Positions 53,419-63,201 of a stretch of DNA of 64,000 bases are shown piece by piece. The notes beneath the pieces were generated by a model. The model did no database searches, was not told where the DNA came from, and was given only the letters and a program-made list of their open reading frames with translations. Location: NCBI GenBank assembly GCA_964351775.1, contig CAYGPQ010000003.1, positions 16,859-80,858 on the forward strand, read 5' to 3'. The number at the start of each line of letters is the position of its first letter. The stretch's first letter is position 1. The stretch is from Kordia sp964351775. GTDB taxonomy: Bacteria; Bacteroidota; Bacteroidia; Flavobacteriales; Flavobacteriaceae. The position numbers were made by a program, and so were the translations under genes.

Positions 53419-56400
53419 CTACAACTTTTGCGTTTTTAATGTACTAGTCGATTCAAAAAGTTCCGTAATTATATGCTGTAAATCATCTGGAGTGACTCTT
53501 CTAAAATAACCGATTAAATCTTTACTTGTTGCGTATCTATTCGTATGAATTTTTAATTTTCCATCAATCGTATTCCAATCTTCAATAAATCGTTTTAAAG
53601 CACTGTTTACTTTGTCCTCTCCAATTGTTTCTTGCAATGTATACATCGCAATGGCACCTTTGGCATAATAAATATAATCTTGGTTTTCTACCAATACCAA
53701 GGGAGGGTTTTGATTTTTTGATCTTTTAAATTCTCGGTCATAAGTATCTTTCTGAGATTCTAAAAACTGTTGTACTTTCGCTTCGGAATACGTATGTTTT
53801 AGCACCATTAACGCAGCATATTGCGATAAGGTTTCCAAAATTAGATGCTGTCCTTGTACGTTAGCAGCTTCCACTTGCATTCCAAACCATTGATGCGCAA
53901 CTTCATGAGCAGTAATATAAAAAGCCATATCAACGTCTTTTTCATCGTCAATATCCAACACAAATCCTATGGATTCAGAAAATGGAATCGTTCCGGGAAA
54001 TGATTGTGCAAATTGAGCATACCGAGGAAATTCCATAATACGCAATTGCGAATATTGATAGGGACTAAAATTTGTGCTGTAATAGTCTAGGGAAGCCTTC
54101 ATGGATGTCATCATTCTATCTATATTATACGCATGCGTTTTATGATAGTATATTTCTAAATCAACTGGTGTAGCGATGCTGTCTGATGTTGACAACCAAG
54201 TATCTTTTTTTAGTTCATACTTCACAGAGACCATTGCATAAAAGTTAATCATTGGCTGATTCATTTCATACTGAAAATAGTTGCGCTGATTAGTGGCCCA
54301 TTGTTTTTTCAAAGTTCCGGAAGTGATCGCAGTTTGTTCCAAATTCGTTCCTATAATCACATTCAAATGTATTCCGTCAGAATCACTTCCCGAACGCGCA
54401 ATTTGCAGAGCGTTGACATCTTCTCTTGGTGCTTTATTACTTCTTGGTGAAAGTTCGTATAGTTTCCGCTCGACGGCATCTCGAAGTTCATATTTTTTAT
54501 TATAACCGATAGTTGGTAATTCCTGATTGTTAAAAAATGTACCGTTATGTATTATATTTGAGACATTAAGTTGATCTTCAAATCCTTTCGGGAAAAAAGA
54601 TTGTTTAAAACTCATTTTTATAGAATCGCCAGGTTGTAATGCTTTTGACAAACTATATATTGTATAATCAAAGTCTTGATATTGATGATTTCCCATAGCG
54701 CCACCTTCAAAAACCACAGAATCTAATTGTACATGTGAAGCTATTATTTTTTGAAGATGTATTTCTGCTATTGGCTGACTCGATGTATTTTTCAACATAT
54801 AATCGCCATCAATGATGTAACTTCTGGTGGTAGGATACAATTCGACATTTAGGTTTACGGAAGTGATTTTGGGTTGCGGAATGTACTCGAAAGGTTTCAG
54901 TGTTTTTTCGTAATTCGCTCTGTATTCCGTTTGTTCAGAATTTGTCCAATACACATTCAATATGTTGGTATTGTAAAAGATATAACTTCCAATTAGCACA
55001 AAGACTACTGTTGCCGAAATCATAAAGTGAATTAACGTTTTTTCAGCGGTATATGTAATCGAATTTAAACGTTTTATAAGATTTGTTTCCATTCCTCGCA
55101 CTGAGAAAAGAGCACTTATCCCTAATAAAATGAATCCAAATACAAACCAATATGCTTTCGTCCACAAATACGGTGTTAAAAAATGCCCATAACCATTCAT
55201 TTCGGAATAGATTCCTAAAGTTTTCCCGCCAAATTTGTACAAACTGTGTTGAAATCCAAAAAACTCTGATCCAATATTGACAATGAAAAATACCAATACG
55301 AGTAAGATGCCAACAAATTTATGATTGCTTACTACTTGAAAGAAAAACGCAATGAACGTGTACAACACCAAGAATGGTAATATCTCTACAAAAAATCCGA
55401 AAAAGTAAACAGATAGCTCAAATTGATAGTAACCGCTTGCGATTTGAAAGAGTATTCCTGTTGCGATGAGACTTAGCATTAAAACGATATAAATACCAAT
55501 CAATGCACAAAATTTCCCTGCAATTCTGATCATGTTTGAAATCGGCGTCGCGTCATTAATCAAATCTAGTTTGGCTTCGCGTTCTTTCCAAAGTAATTCT
55601 CCTGAGTAAAAAACAAGAATGATCATAAAAAAGTACAGCGACATTTCTTGTAATTCGGCTACGATAAAATAAGTCGCAGGATAACTATCTACGCCGTGTA
55701 CAGTGCCTAAACTTACGGAATTAATCAGAATAATAACAATTCCACAAATAACTATTCCCCAAAAAGAGGTTTCCTTTAGTAGTGATTTGGTGTAAAATTT
55801 AGTGAGTTCGAATAATTGAATACAGTGTGTTTTAAAATTATGCTGAATCGCAATTTTAGGAATCGTAATTCCAAAATGATCTTCTGCTACCGTTGCTTCT
55901 TTTATAAACTTTCGCCCTGATGTTTTAGCCAATATTTTGAAAGAAAATCTACGATAACCGATGAATACAATAATTAGCCCTAAAACCATCCAAAACAATT
56001 TATTATAAAGCATGACGCTTGTGAGTGATATGCCCAAAGAGTTGCGTTCTAGCACGGACCAATCTTTCGTAAATTGAGTTAAAGTAGTCAACGAAAAAGG
56101 GTCTAATATTGCTTGAAGGTTTTCATTTGTGATCGCTTTTGTCAGTAAGAAAACAACAAATAATACAATACCTTGCGTGTATACAACTAATAACTTTCGA
56201 CTCAACATTCCGGTAACAAAAAATAAGCATGCTCCAAAAAATAAGGATGGAACTACCACCACCGCGAATAGCTGAATGTATGTTATTGGATTAAAAGGCA
56301 ACAAGTTCACTTTCCATGGCATGAATTCGCCCAACATCATTCCCAATGGAATGGCACTAAAAATAAAAAGAAGTATTATAAACGAGCCTAAAAATCGACC

Positions 56401-56703
56401 TAACAGATAATCTTGTTTTTTAATCGGGTTTATAAAAAGTATGGATTCAACATTGTATTGAAAATCGCGAAGTATCGGAACGCCCATAATCATCGACACC
56501 ATTATCATAAAAACACCTGTAGTTGCACCCATGGTTTTTGCGATGACTAAAGGTGCATTCATTTTCATCAACCCTAGATCTACTCCTTGAAAAATGAAAT
56601 CAACACCCACAATGGAAAACAAAAACAGAAACAGAAAAAACACATAGGTTTCTGGGCGTTTGATTCTATAGATAAGTTCAAATTTGAATATTTCGTACCA
56701 CAT
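53419..56703 (-). CDS. ABC permease fused to M1-family aminopeptidase domain
   Basis: 1094 residues. The first 580 hold about twelve membrane helices of an ABC-2 permease pair (FFLFLFLFSIVGVDF to FMISATVVFVLIGSYIFYN). The rest is an exposed M1-type zinc peptidase: AHEVAHQWFGMQ with HExxH near residue 932 and the third ligand Glu in ILETLSQY. The GAMEN exopeptidase motif is missing and the C-terminal M1 domains are absent. The known family is called ABC permease/M1 aminopeptidase. Paired with the ATPase gene 12 bases upstream. Confidence 0.93.
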   Translation of the reverse strand: MWYEIFKFELIYRIKRPETYVFFLFLFLFSIVGVDFIFQGVDLGLMKMNAPLVIAKTMGATTGVFMIMVSMIMGVPILRDFQYNVESILFINPIKKQDYLLGRFLGSFIILLFIFSAIPLGMMLGEFMPWKVNLLPFNPITYIQLFAVVVVPSLFFGACLFFVTGMLSRKLLVVYTQGIVLFVVFLLTKAITNENLQAILDPFSLTTLTQFTKDWSVLERNSLGISLTSVMLYNKLFWMVLGLIIVFIGYRRFSFKILAKTSGRKFIKEATVAEDHFGITIPKIAIQHNFKTHCIQLFELTKFYTKSLLKETSFWGIVICGIVIILINSVSLGTVHGVDSYPATYFIVAELQEMSLYFFMIILVFYSGELLWKEREAKLDLINDATPISNMIRIAGKFCALIGIYIVLMLSLIATGILFQIASGYYQFELSVYFFGFFVEILPFLVLYTFIAFFFQVVSNHKFVGILLVLVFFIVNIGSEFFGFQHSLYKFGGKTLGIYSEMNGYGHFLTPYLWTKAYWFVFGFILLGISALFSVRGMETNLIKRLNSITYTAEKTLIHFMISATVVFVLIGSYIFYNTNILNVYWTNSEQTEYRANYEKTLKPFEYIPQPKITSVNLNVELYPTTRSYIIDGDYMLKNTSSQPIAEIHLQKIIASHVQLDSVVFEGGAMGNHQYQDFDYTIYSLSKALQPGDSIKMSFKQSFFPKGFEDQLNVSNIIHNGTFFNNQELPTIGYNKKYELRDAVERKLYELSPRSNKAPREDVNALQIARSGSDSDGIHLNVIIGTNLEQTAITSGTLKKQWATNQRNYFQYEMNQPMINFYAMVSVKYELKKDTWLSTSDSIATPVDLEIYYHKTHAYNIDRMMTSMKASLDYYSTNFSPYQYSQLRIMEFPRYAQFAQSFPGTIPFSESIGFVLDIDDEKDVDMAFYITAHEVAHQWFGMQVEAANVQGQHLILETLSQYAALMVLKHTYSEAKVQQFLESQKDTYDREFKRSKNQNPPLVLVENQDYIYYAKGAIAMYTLQETIGEDKVNSALKRFIEDWNTIDGKLKIHTNRYATSKDLIGYFRRVTPDDLQHIITELFESTSTLKTQKL

Positions 56704-56715
56704 ATTTTCTAGGTT

Positions 56716-57582
56716 TTATTTATTAATTTGTGAGAAATAAACAGCTTCCAATCCTGCATCGATAGCAGTAAAACCATCGTTAAGCGTATGGTCACTTAAC
56801 ACATGAATGATCGGTTTGCCTAAAAATAATTTTTCATTAATCACCTTGTACTGCTTTTTATACGCCTCCAATTCGTTTCTGTGTATCGTTTTTTGATAAA
56901 TTTTACCTTCTAATTTCTGCATGAGTTCTAAAGGCTTTCCTTTTAGTACCACTTGCCCTTGATTAATAATCGCCATATTGGTGCATAATTCCTTGACATC
57001 TTCTACGATATGCGTTGATAAAATCACAATTGTATTTTCGCCAATTTCACTTAATAAGTTATAAAACCGATTGCGCTCAGCTGGATCCAATCCTGCGGTG
57101 GGCTCATCAACTATCAGTAATTTGGGCGTATTCAGCAAAGCTTGTGCAATTCCAAAACGTTGCTTCATTCCGCCAGAGAAACCACCCAAATTTTGCTTTC
57201 GAACCTCGTATAAATTGGTTTTATGCAGTAAGGCATTCACGATTTCTTTTCGTTCACTTTTATTCGTGATTCCTTTTAAAACTGCTAAATGATTTAGTAA
57301 AACCTCCGCCGAAATTTTGGGATAAACGCCAAATTGTTGTGGCAAATACCCCAGTACTTTTCTGATTTCATTCTTATGATTAGAAACGTCTACGCTATCA
57401 AGGGTTACGGAACCTTCATCTGCATCTTGCAAGGTGGCAATGGTTCGCATTAAAGTAGATTTTCCAGCGCCATTTGGACCTAATAATCCAAACATGCCTT
57501 TTGGAATTTCTAAAGAAACATGTTGTAGTGCTTTCACACCATTTTGATATGTTTTTGATAAATTATCAATACTGAGTTCCAT
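56716..57582 (-). CDS. ABC transporter ATP-binding protein
   Basis: 288 residues. Walker A GPNGAGKSTL near 38, Q-loop LPQQFG, signature FSGGMKQRFG, Walker B LLIVDEPTAGLD, H-loop ILSTHIVED. Partner of the permease/peptidase fusion; together an ABC-2 type complex in the inner membrane. Divergent from the LytS/LytTR pair with 208 bases between the starts. Confidence 0.95.
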   Translation of the reverse strand: MELSIDNLSKTYQNGVKALQHVSLEIPKGMFGLLGPNGAGKSTLMRTIATLQDADEGSVTLDSVDVSNHKNEIRKVLGYLPQQFGVYPKISAEVLLNHLAVLKGITNKSERKEIVNALLHKTNLYEVRKQNLGGFSGGMKQRFGIAQALLNTPKLLIVDEPTAGLDPAERNRFYNLLSEIGENTIVILSTHIVEDVKELCTNMAIINQGQVVLKGKPLELMQKLEGKIYQKTIHRNELEAYKKQYKVINEKLFLGKPIIHVLSDHTLNDGFTAIDAGLEAVYFSQINK

Positions 57583-57790
57583 ACTGTTCGTTTTTTAATT
57601 GATGAGTACAAACGTATATCACGGCTGTTTTATAAAAAAAGAAAAGTGATGTATCGTATTTTAGCAGTGATGAATTTTATCTAAAAGCTTTTGAAAGAAG
57701 TTCATCACTGTAGTAAAACTATTCATCCCTAAAAATCAAAGGTTCATCAACTAGTTTTTTAGGAAGTATTTTATTTAATTACTTTTGAGC

Positions 57791-58582
57791 ATGATTTTTA
57801 AAGAAAACAAACATACATCCTTACTATATACGCTAGGTTATTGGGCGTTTGCCATTGTAATAGGTGTGTTATTAATACTACTAGAGGAAGTGGACGATAT
57901 AGAACCTGTATTTTCGATACTAGCATTTCTGTATTGGAGTTTATTAATTTTTTGGTCTGCTCGATGGGTGTTTAGGCAGATTAAATCTGTACTGAGAGAA
58001 AAAAAAGAGAAAGAAAAAATAGAATTATTACACCTGCAAAGTCAAGTGAATCCGCACTTCTTTTTTAATATCCTCAACAATTTATATGGTTTGGTGGAAA
58101 TTAGTCCTAAAAAGTCGCAAGCATTGATTTTAAAACTTTCAGATATGATGCGTTATAGTATTTATGAAGGTCAAAAAGCAAGCGTTTCCCTTGAAGAAGA
58201 AATAGCGTATTTGAAGAATTATGTGGAGCTTCATAAAATGCGTTATCATAAAGAAATAGCCGTTACGTTTACGACTCAAATTCAGGAATCAGGAAAAAAA
58301 ACAATGCCCTTATTATTTATTTTATTGGTTGAAAACGCTTTTAAACATGGCGTGGAACATTTACGGAGAGATGCTTTTGTGACGTTAAACATAAGTACGA
58401 AAGACGATGAAATCCACTTTGAAGTGATTAATAATTTTGATGAAGAAGCACTCAAAGAAAGTCCCGAAGGTATTGGCATTCAAAACCTAAAAAGACGTTT
58501 AGAAATTGGCTATCCAAACCGTCACGACCTTTCTTTTTCAAAGGATGATGGCGTGTTTACAGCGAAACTTATTTTAAAATAA
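57791..58582 (+). CDS. LytS/YehU-type sensor histidine kinase
   Basis: 263 residues from ATG 57791. Two membrane helices (LLYTLGYWAFAIVIGVLLILL and VFSILAFLYWSLLIFWSARW), then the PF06580 phospho-acceptor LQSQVNPHFFFNILNNLYGLVE and a HATPase end (LPLLFILLVENAFKHGV, GIGIQNLKRRLEIGY). It phosphorylates the response regulator encoded two bases downstream. The likely target is the divergent ABC operon. Confidence 0.93.
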   Translation: MIFKENKHTSLLYTLGYWAFAIVIGVLLILLEEVDDIEPVFSILAFLYWSLLIFWSARWVFRQIKSVLREKKEKEKIELLHLQSQVNPHFFFNILNNLYGLVEISPKKSQALILKLSDMMRYSIYEGQKASVSLEEEIAYLKNYVELHKMRYHKEIAVTFTTQIQESGKKTMPLLFILLVENAFKHGVEHLRRDAFVTLNISTKDDEIHFEVINNFDEEALKESPEGIGIQNLKRRLEIGYPNRHDLSFSKDDGVFTAKLILK

Positions 58583-58584
58583 TT

Positions 58585-59277
58585 ATGATTACATACCTAA
58601 TAATAGATGATGAACCTATTGCGCATACGATCATAAAAAGATATTGTGATCTATTACCTAAAATGCAGTTAATGGCAAATTGTTTTGACGCAATTGAAGC
58701 ATTAGATTATTTGAGCAAAAATAAAGTAGATCTTATTTTTTTGGATTTGAACATGCCCAAATTGAAAGGTTTTGATTTTTTAAAAACCTTGCCTTTACCT
58801 CCCAAAGTAATTGTAACAACTGCATACAACGAATTTGCCGTAGAAAGTTATGAACTCAATGTGGTCGATTACTTGCTAAAGCCATTTAGCTTTGAGCGTT
58901 TTTTAAAGGCTGTAAATAAAGTCGCAAATTCAAAAGATCCAAGTCCTCAACCAGCAACAGCAGAAAAGCTAGATAAAAGTGTATTTTTTTATAGTGATAA
59001 AAAGTATGTTCAGGTCAAGATCAAGGAAATCCTCTTTATTGAAGCCGCTGGAAATTATTGCAAAGTGTTTTCGCAAAACGAAATCCTATTGGTTAGAGAC
59101 AAATTATCAGATATATTAGAAACACTTTCTGCAAACTTATTTATTCAAGTCCATAAATCATTTATTGTTTCTAAAGATCATATCCACAGTATTGAAGGAA
59201 ATAGAATTTTGATTTTAGAGCATAAAATCCCTATTGGAAGTTTTTACAAAGCGAATGTGGTGGAGTTGTTGAAATGA
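58585..59277 (+). CDS. LytTR response regulator
   Basis: 230 residues: receiver domain (1-120) with the DD pair at 8-9 and phospho-acceptor Asp54 in IFLDLNMP, T in VTTAY, K in LLKPFSFE; LytTR DNA-binding domain (135-230) with ILFIEAAGNYCKVF, LFIQVHKSFIVS and IPIGSFYK. Follows the sensor kinase gene by two bases. Confidence 0.94.
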   Translation: MITYLIIDDEPIAHTIIKRYCDLLPKMQLMANCFDAIEALDYLSKNKVDLIFLDLNMPKLKGFDFLKTLPLPPKVIVTTAYNEFAVESYELNVVDYLLKPFSFERFLKAVNKVANSKDPSPQPATAEKLDKSVFFYSDKKYVQVKIKEILFIEAAGNYCKVFSQNEILLVRDKLSDILETLSANLFIQVHKSFIVSKDHIHSIEGNRILILEHKIPIGSFYKANVVELLK

Positions 59278-59368
59278 GCTGTTTTATAGTTCTTACTGCA
59301 TAGAGCGCTTAGAGATTATTCCAAACGCCCTTTCCATTAAATTAAAATATTTATAATTGCTTACGAAA

Positions 59369-59824
59369 TTAATTTTTCATTTGCGCATACACCTCTTGCC
59401 ATTTAGAAGTATCATATATTAAATGTGACTCTTTGATGATGCCGTTTTCCAGCCTAAACCATTCTGAACCATACGTGCTTTCCAGGCCAAGGATAGACGA
59501 AGTAAATTCATAATAAGTAGCTACCCATTCTCCATTTTCGCTGACTCTAATAATATTAATTCCAGTTAGGACTGCGCCAATTTCTTTTGCCAAAACTATA
59601 AATTCTTTCTTAGAATTTAATGAAACCATTGGGTTTTTAAATTTATAATCGTCTGCTAATAAATCTAGAGATTCTTGAATTTTGGAAGGATCATTAAATC
59701 CATTTAAAAAAGTGATTACTGTTTCCTGATTTGTCATTTTTTTCGATTGCTTTTTTTGTGAATACATACTGCTTGACGCGACTAGAATTGTCATACATAC
59801 GATGACTTTAATAGATTTGAACAT
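59369..59824 (-). CDS. NTF2-like/SnoaL-type secreted protein
   Basis: 151 residues from ATG 59824 (MFKSIKVIVCMTILVASSSMYS signal peptide); the longer frame starts in the upstream operator-like sequence. Domain: NQETVITFLNGFNDPSKIQESLDLLADDYKFKNPM, then WFRLENGIIKESHLIYDTSKWQEVYAQM, the typical cone fold of SnoaL-like proteins. No known substrate. Palindrome at 59879-59900, 55 bases upstream of this start. Confidence 0.8.
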   Translation of the reverse strand: MFKSIKVIVCMTILVASSSMYSQKKQSKKMTNQETVITFLNGFNDPSKIQESLDLLADDYKFKNPMVSLNSKKEFIVLAKEIGAVLTGINIIRVSENGEWVATYYEFTSSILGLESTYGSEWFRLENGIIKESHLIYDTSKWQEVYAQMKN

Positions 59825-59878
59825 GTCGTTTTTTGATTTAAAATTGATGAGACAAAATTCAAAATTTCTGTCCAATCA

Positions 59879-59900
59879 ATTCTTGGTAAAAACCAAGAAT
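59879..59900. promoter_or_regulatory. palindrome ATTCTTGGT-N4-ACCAAGAAT, site 2
   Basis: Nine-base perfect arms around AAAA. The core CTTGGT-N4-ACCAAG equals site 1 at 25551-25566. It lies between the Crp/Fnr gene end and the NTF2-like gene, a good operator position for the latter. Confidence 0.6.
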
Positions 59901-60461
59901 TTAAATCTTAACTGTATTCATCAGTTTACTGAAGTTGGTGGGATCAATTCGTAAGTAAGAAGCAATATCTTTTTGAGAAACCATGTTCAGCAAATGTGGA
60001 CTCCTTTTTACAAAATTCAGAAAACGAGTTTCCGCATTAAAAGCCATTAACTCATGATGTCTTTCTATCATTCCTATTAAAAAGAGTTCGGTCGTTTTTC
60101 TAAAAAGCGTTTCAAGGGCTCGATGTTTTTTAATAAGATCGATATGTTTTTTATAGGAAATGCGAAAAAATGTACTATCTGTTATCGTTTCAAGATAATA
60201 TTTGGAAGGTGTTTGTGTGAGAAAAGATTCCACAACTCCACTGAATGAAGGATGATAGGCAAAAAACATCACATGTTCTTTTCCGTCATTCAAATAATAG
60301 GATTTTTGAATTCCTTCTTTCACAAAATACAGATATTGTTCTGTCTTTCCTTCTGCTGTAATTATCGTTTTTTTGGGTACTAAACATGTTGACCAATGCG
60401 AAAGATATTCATCAAGGATATCATTTTGAATAGCAGAAATATTGGACAGAAATGTTTTCAT
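59901..60461 (-). CDS. Crp/Fnr-family regulator
   Basis: 186 residues. cNMP-like domain (LVPKKTIITAEGKTEQYLYFVKEGIQKSYYLNDGKEHVMFFAYHPSF) and HTH near the end (NMVSQKDIASYLRIDPTNFSKLMNTVKI). Together with the 45741 gene it belongs to the common Bacteroidota Crp group that lacks cAMP-binding residues. Its stop is one base from the palindrome at 59879-59900. Confidence 0.9.
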   Translation of the reverse strand: MKTFLSNISAIQNDILDEYLSHWSTCLVPKKTIITAEGKTEQYLYFVKEGIQKSYYLNDGKEHVMFFAYHPSFSGVVESFLTQTPSKYYLETITDSTFFRISYKKHIDLIKKHRALETLFRKTTELFLIGMIERHHELMAFNAETRFLNFVKRSPHLLNMVSQKDIASYLRIDPTNFSKLMNTVKI

Positions 60462-60527
60462 TTTTTTGATTAAAATAAAACCTCAATATAGATATTTTTG
60501 GAATGAATAAAAAAGTAGTTTTTCAAT

Positions 60528-60959
60528 TTATAGTTTTTTTTGCCATTTTAAGTTGATACGAAAAATAATAAGCATTGATAGCACTTCAATTGCTGCGAAA
60601 AACACATAAGATAAAGGCGTATCATCTCCTAAGGAAGGAACTAAAGATGGTACAATAACCCAAGATATACATAAGGGTACAGCTATAAAATTGATAATCC
60701 GATTCACTTTCCTTTTAAGTAAAAACGATAATGGTATCATTATGATTGGTATTTCCATTAAAATAGCAAAAAATAAAATTGTTTCTCCAGACAATTCTTT
60801 GCTCAAACGTGCTAAGGTTTCTAGATAGTTTGGCCGCATCATTCCAATGATGTCTGCATAAATCATATTGATAAGTACAAATACCCAAAGAATTGACAAG
60901 GTTATCTTTGTTCTGTTGATTAAGTTAAAACCGTTTAAGTGATTGACTGTTGTATTCAT
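60528..60959 (-). CDS. DUF6326-like membrane protein
   Basis: 143 residues, four membrane helices (TKITLSILWVFVLINMIYADIIG, ILFFAILMEIPIIMIPLSFLL, IINFIAVPLCISWVIVPSLV, YVFFAAIEVLSMLIIFRI). The order and the conserved YADIIGMM element fit DUF6326. Role unknown. The upstream Crp/Fnr gene reads toward the other side; single gene in its direction. Confidence 0.8.
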   Translation of the reverse strand: MNTTVNHLNGFNLINRTKITLSILWVFVLINMIYADIIGMMRPNYLETLARLSKELSGETILFFAILMEIPIIMIPLSFLLKRKVNRIINFIAVPLCISWVIVPSLVPSLGDDTPLSYVFFAAIEVLSMLIIFRINLKWQKKL

Positions 60960-61045
60960 TGCTATATCTTATTTACTTTTACATTAATTTATTTGAATGC
61001 AAATATTTCTAATTATAGCGATTCTGTTTATATCAAAAAGATCAT

Positions 61046-61897
61046 TTACTTGACTGAGGAGTCCATTCTAAATTTTGATGGACTAGCATTATATTTTTTC
61101 TTGAATGTTCTTGATAAATGAGCAGAACTAGAAAAACCACAATCATAAGCTATTGTTTGTATAGGTAGATCGGATATGACTAACTCTTCAGCAACTCTCT
61201 CCAACCTTTTTTCAATAATATATGAACCAGGTGTTGCTTTATATATTCGTTTAAATTCTCTCTTAAATGAGGATAGACTTTTATTTGTTAGATGTGCTAA
61301 TCCTTCAATAGAAATAGGCATAAAAATATAAGTATCAACAACATCTATAAATGAAAATACTCGTTTAGAGAACAAGTTATTAATTATTATTTTGATTTCA
61401 TTAGAGCTTTCAGATTGTAATAACAATAAAATGAGTTCTTGAATTTTAAGTGCAAGAATGTCCTCTGAAACAGCTTCTCGGTTGTTGAAAAAGTGTGCTA
61501 CTCCTTCAAAATATTTTATGATTAAGTTGTCTGCTGCTGCTTGAGTGACAAAGGTTGTTATAGGCTTTTCTAGTTCTTTCCATAATTTAGGTTTAGAATC
61601 TTTGTAAATATCTTCCAATTGATCAACATGAAAGTGCGCGATGATGCTACTCACTCTTCCTTTTTCTTGCTTTGCTATCATATGACCAACAGTGCGTCCA
61701 CATGTTGAAACAATAACACTCTTTGGATTGGCGCTAATAACTTCTTGAGCAAAAAGCTGTTGTCCATCACCTTCGGAAATGTAAGCTACACATGCTTCCG
61801 GTGGTAACATCAAATCATTCTCATTAGGTGTCGTTAAAGTAATCCAAGAGAATAAAACTTTGCCTTTGTAGCCTATTTTTTTGTGGTCTAGTATCAT
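61046..61897 (-). CDS. AraC-family regulator (ADH-linked type, second copy)
   Basis: 283 residues from ATG 61897 (MILDHKKIGYKGKVLFSW), which aligns with the paralogue at 44765; longer starts up to 61978 exist. Ligand domain, then double HTH (SIEGLAHLTNKSLSSFKREFKRIYKATPGSYI, PIQTIAYDCGFSSSAHLSRTFKKKYNASPSKFR). It and the alcohol dehydrogenase at 62224 repeat the 42-45 kb gene pair. Confidence 0.9.
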   Translation of the reverse strand: MILDHKKIGYKGKVLFSWITLTTPNENDLMLPPEACVAYISEGDGQQLFAQEVISANPKSVIVSTCGRTVGHMIAKQEKGRVSSIIAHFHVDQLEDIYKDSKPKLWKELEKPITTFVTQAAADNLIIKYFEGVAHFFNNREAVSEDILALKIQELILLLLQSESSNEIKIIINNLFSKRVFSFIDVVDTYIFMPISIEGLAHLTNKSLSSFKREFKRIYKATPGSYIIEKRLERVAEELVISDLPIQTIAYDCGFSSSAHLSRTFKKKYNASPSKFRMDSSVK

Positions 61898-62004
61898 ATT
61901 TATAATTATCTCCTTTGCCTTGATTGACGAACTACTTAAATATTTGTTACGCTTCATATTGAAATAATTTTTATACAAAATTCAAGTATTAGTGTTTTTT
62001 AAAA

Positions 62005-62217
62005 AAATTAAGTGTGATGAATATGATAACAAAACAGAATATGCACGTACAATTGCAAAAGAAAAGCTCATTGAAAATGTCGCATTAAGGAATAAGGCAT
62101 CAACTAGCCCTAAAAAATGAATTCATAATTTTAGACATTTACAATCGGGTTGTTGTAGGTCATATAGGAATTACTCAAAAAGCCTTAAGTAAATTAAGAG
62201 AAGAAGTTGTTTCTTAA
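62005..62217 (+). pseudogene. possible gene remnant
   Basis: Two open stretches without a start codon, in different frames: about 62005-62119 (KCDEYDNKTEYARTIAKEKL... ending PKK stop) and about 62119-62217 (FIILDIYNRVVVGHIGITQK... ending EEVVS stop). Composition is protein-like, but neither matches a family I know. Read as the eroded end of a gene. Confidence 0.3.
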
Positions 62218-62223
62218 ATTCAT

Positions 62224-63201
62224 TTAATTGTAATTCATCTTTATCACAATTTTACCCTTATGTTTTCCTTCTCCAAAATATTGAACCAATCTTGGTATGT
62301 CTTCCATAGCATATGGCCCATCTATTTCACATTTTAATTTTTTATCTTTAAAAAGCTCACAAATGTACTCCAAACCTTTATTAGGTTTTAATGGAAGAAC
62401 ATAAAGCCTTTTCTTTGAAAATAGATGTATTATTTTACTCCAAAGCATTATCTTAACTACACTAAATAATTTTCCACCAATAGTTATATATTTTCCAGTT
62501 GGATTCAAATTTCTTACATAAGCAAATGCAGATTTGTTTGACTTACAATCAAGAATGAGATCATATTGCTCGTCTGTTTTTGTGAAATCAACTTTCTTGT
62601 AGTCAAGCACATGATCGTATCCAATTGACAGCATCATATCAAGTTTCTCCCCTGTATCTACACCTGTTACTTCACAGTTATATAGCTTTGCTAATTGAAG
62701 TCCTATGGTGCCAACACCTCCACCACCTCCGTTAATCAATACGCTTTGATTTTGTTTGATGTTACCAAAATATTTTAAAGCTTGTAACGCAAGAAGAGCA
62801 GCATGTGGAATGGCTGTAGCTTCTTCAAAGCTAAAATAATCAGGCTTTTTTATGAGTGCATTTTCATTAACAGACATATACTCAGCAAAAGTGCCAAACC
62901 CAAATGCAGAAGTATCACCAAATACAGCATCTCCAACTTTTAAGTTTTTAACAGAAACTCCAACCTTTTCAACGATGCCAGACAGTTCCATTCCTGAAAT
63001 TGCATGTTTTGGCTTGAATAGACCAAACATCAATCGATATAAATGTGGTTTGCCGCGAACAAGACTCCAATCATAATCGTTAATAGCGGTGGCCATTATT
63101 TTCACTAAGACTTCATTCTCTTTTGGAATAGGCACAGTGATATTAGTAAGTTCCAAAACTTGTTCAGGTAATCCATATTTTTTTAATACAACCGCTTTCA
63201 T
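62224..63201 (-). CDS. NAD(P)-dependent alcohol dehydrogenase / quinone oxidoreductase-like (MDR), second copy
   Basis: 325 residues. Start MKAVVLKKYGLPEQVLELTNI; Rossmann motif LINGGGGGVGTIGLQLAKLYNCEVTGV; ISGMELSGIVEKVG; ending GEGKHKGKIVIKM. Zinc ligands absent. Related to the gene at 42246. Acts as NADPH quinone or enone reductase by family. The upstream AraC gene is downstream in position, about 325 bases away, with a gene remnant between. Confidence 0.9.
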   Translation of the reverse strand: MKAVVLKKYGLPEQVLELTNITVPIPKENEVLVKIMATAINDYDWSLVRGKPHLYRLMFGLFKPKHAISGMELSGIVEKVGVSVKNLKVGDAVFGDTSAFGFGTFAEYMSVNENALIKKPDYFSFEEATAIPHAALLALQALKYFGNIKQNQSVLINGGGGGVGTIGLQLAKLYNCEVTGVDTGEKLDMMLSIGYDHVLDYKKVDFTKTDEQYDLILDCKSNKSAFAYVRNLNPTGKYITIGGKLFSVVKIMLWSKIIHLFSKKRLYVLPLKPNKGLEYICELFKDKKLKCEIDGPYAMEDIPRLVQYFGEGKHKGKIVIKMNYN

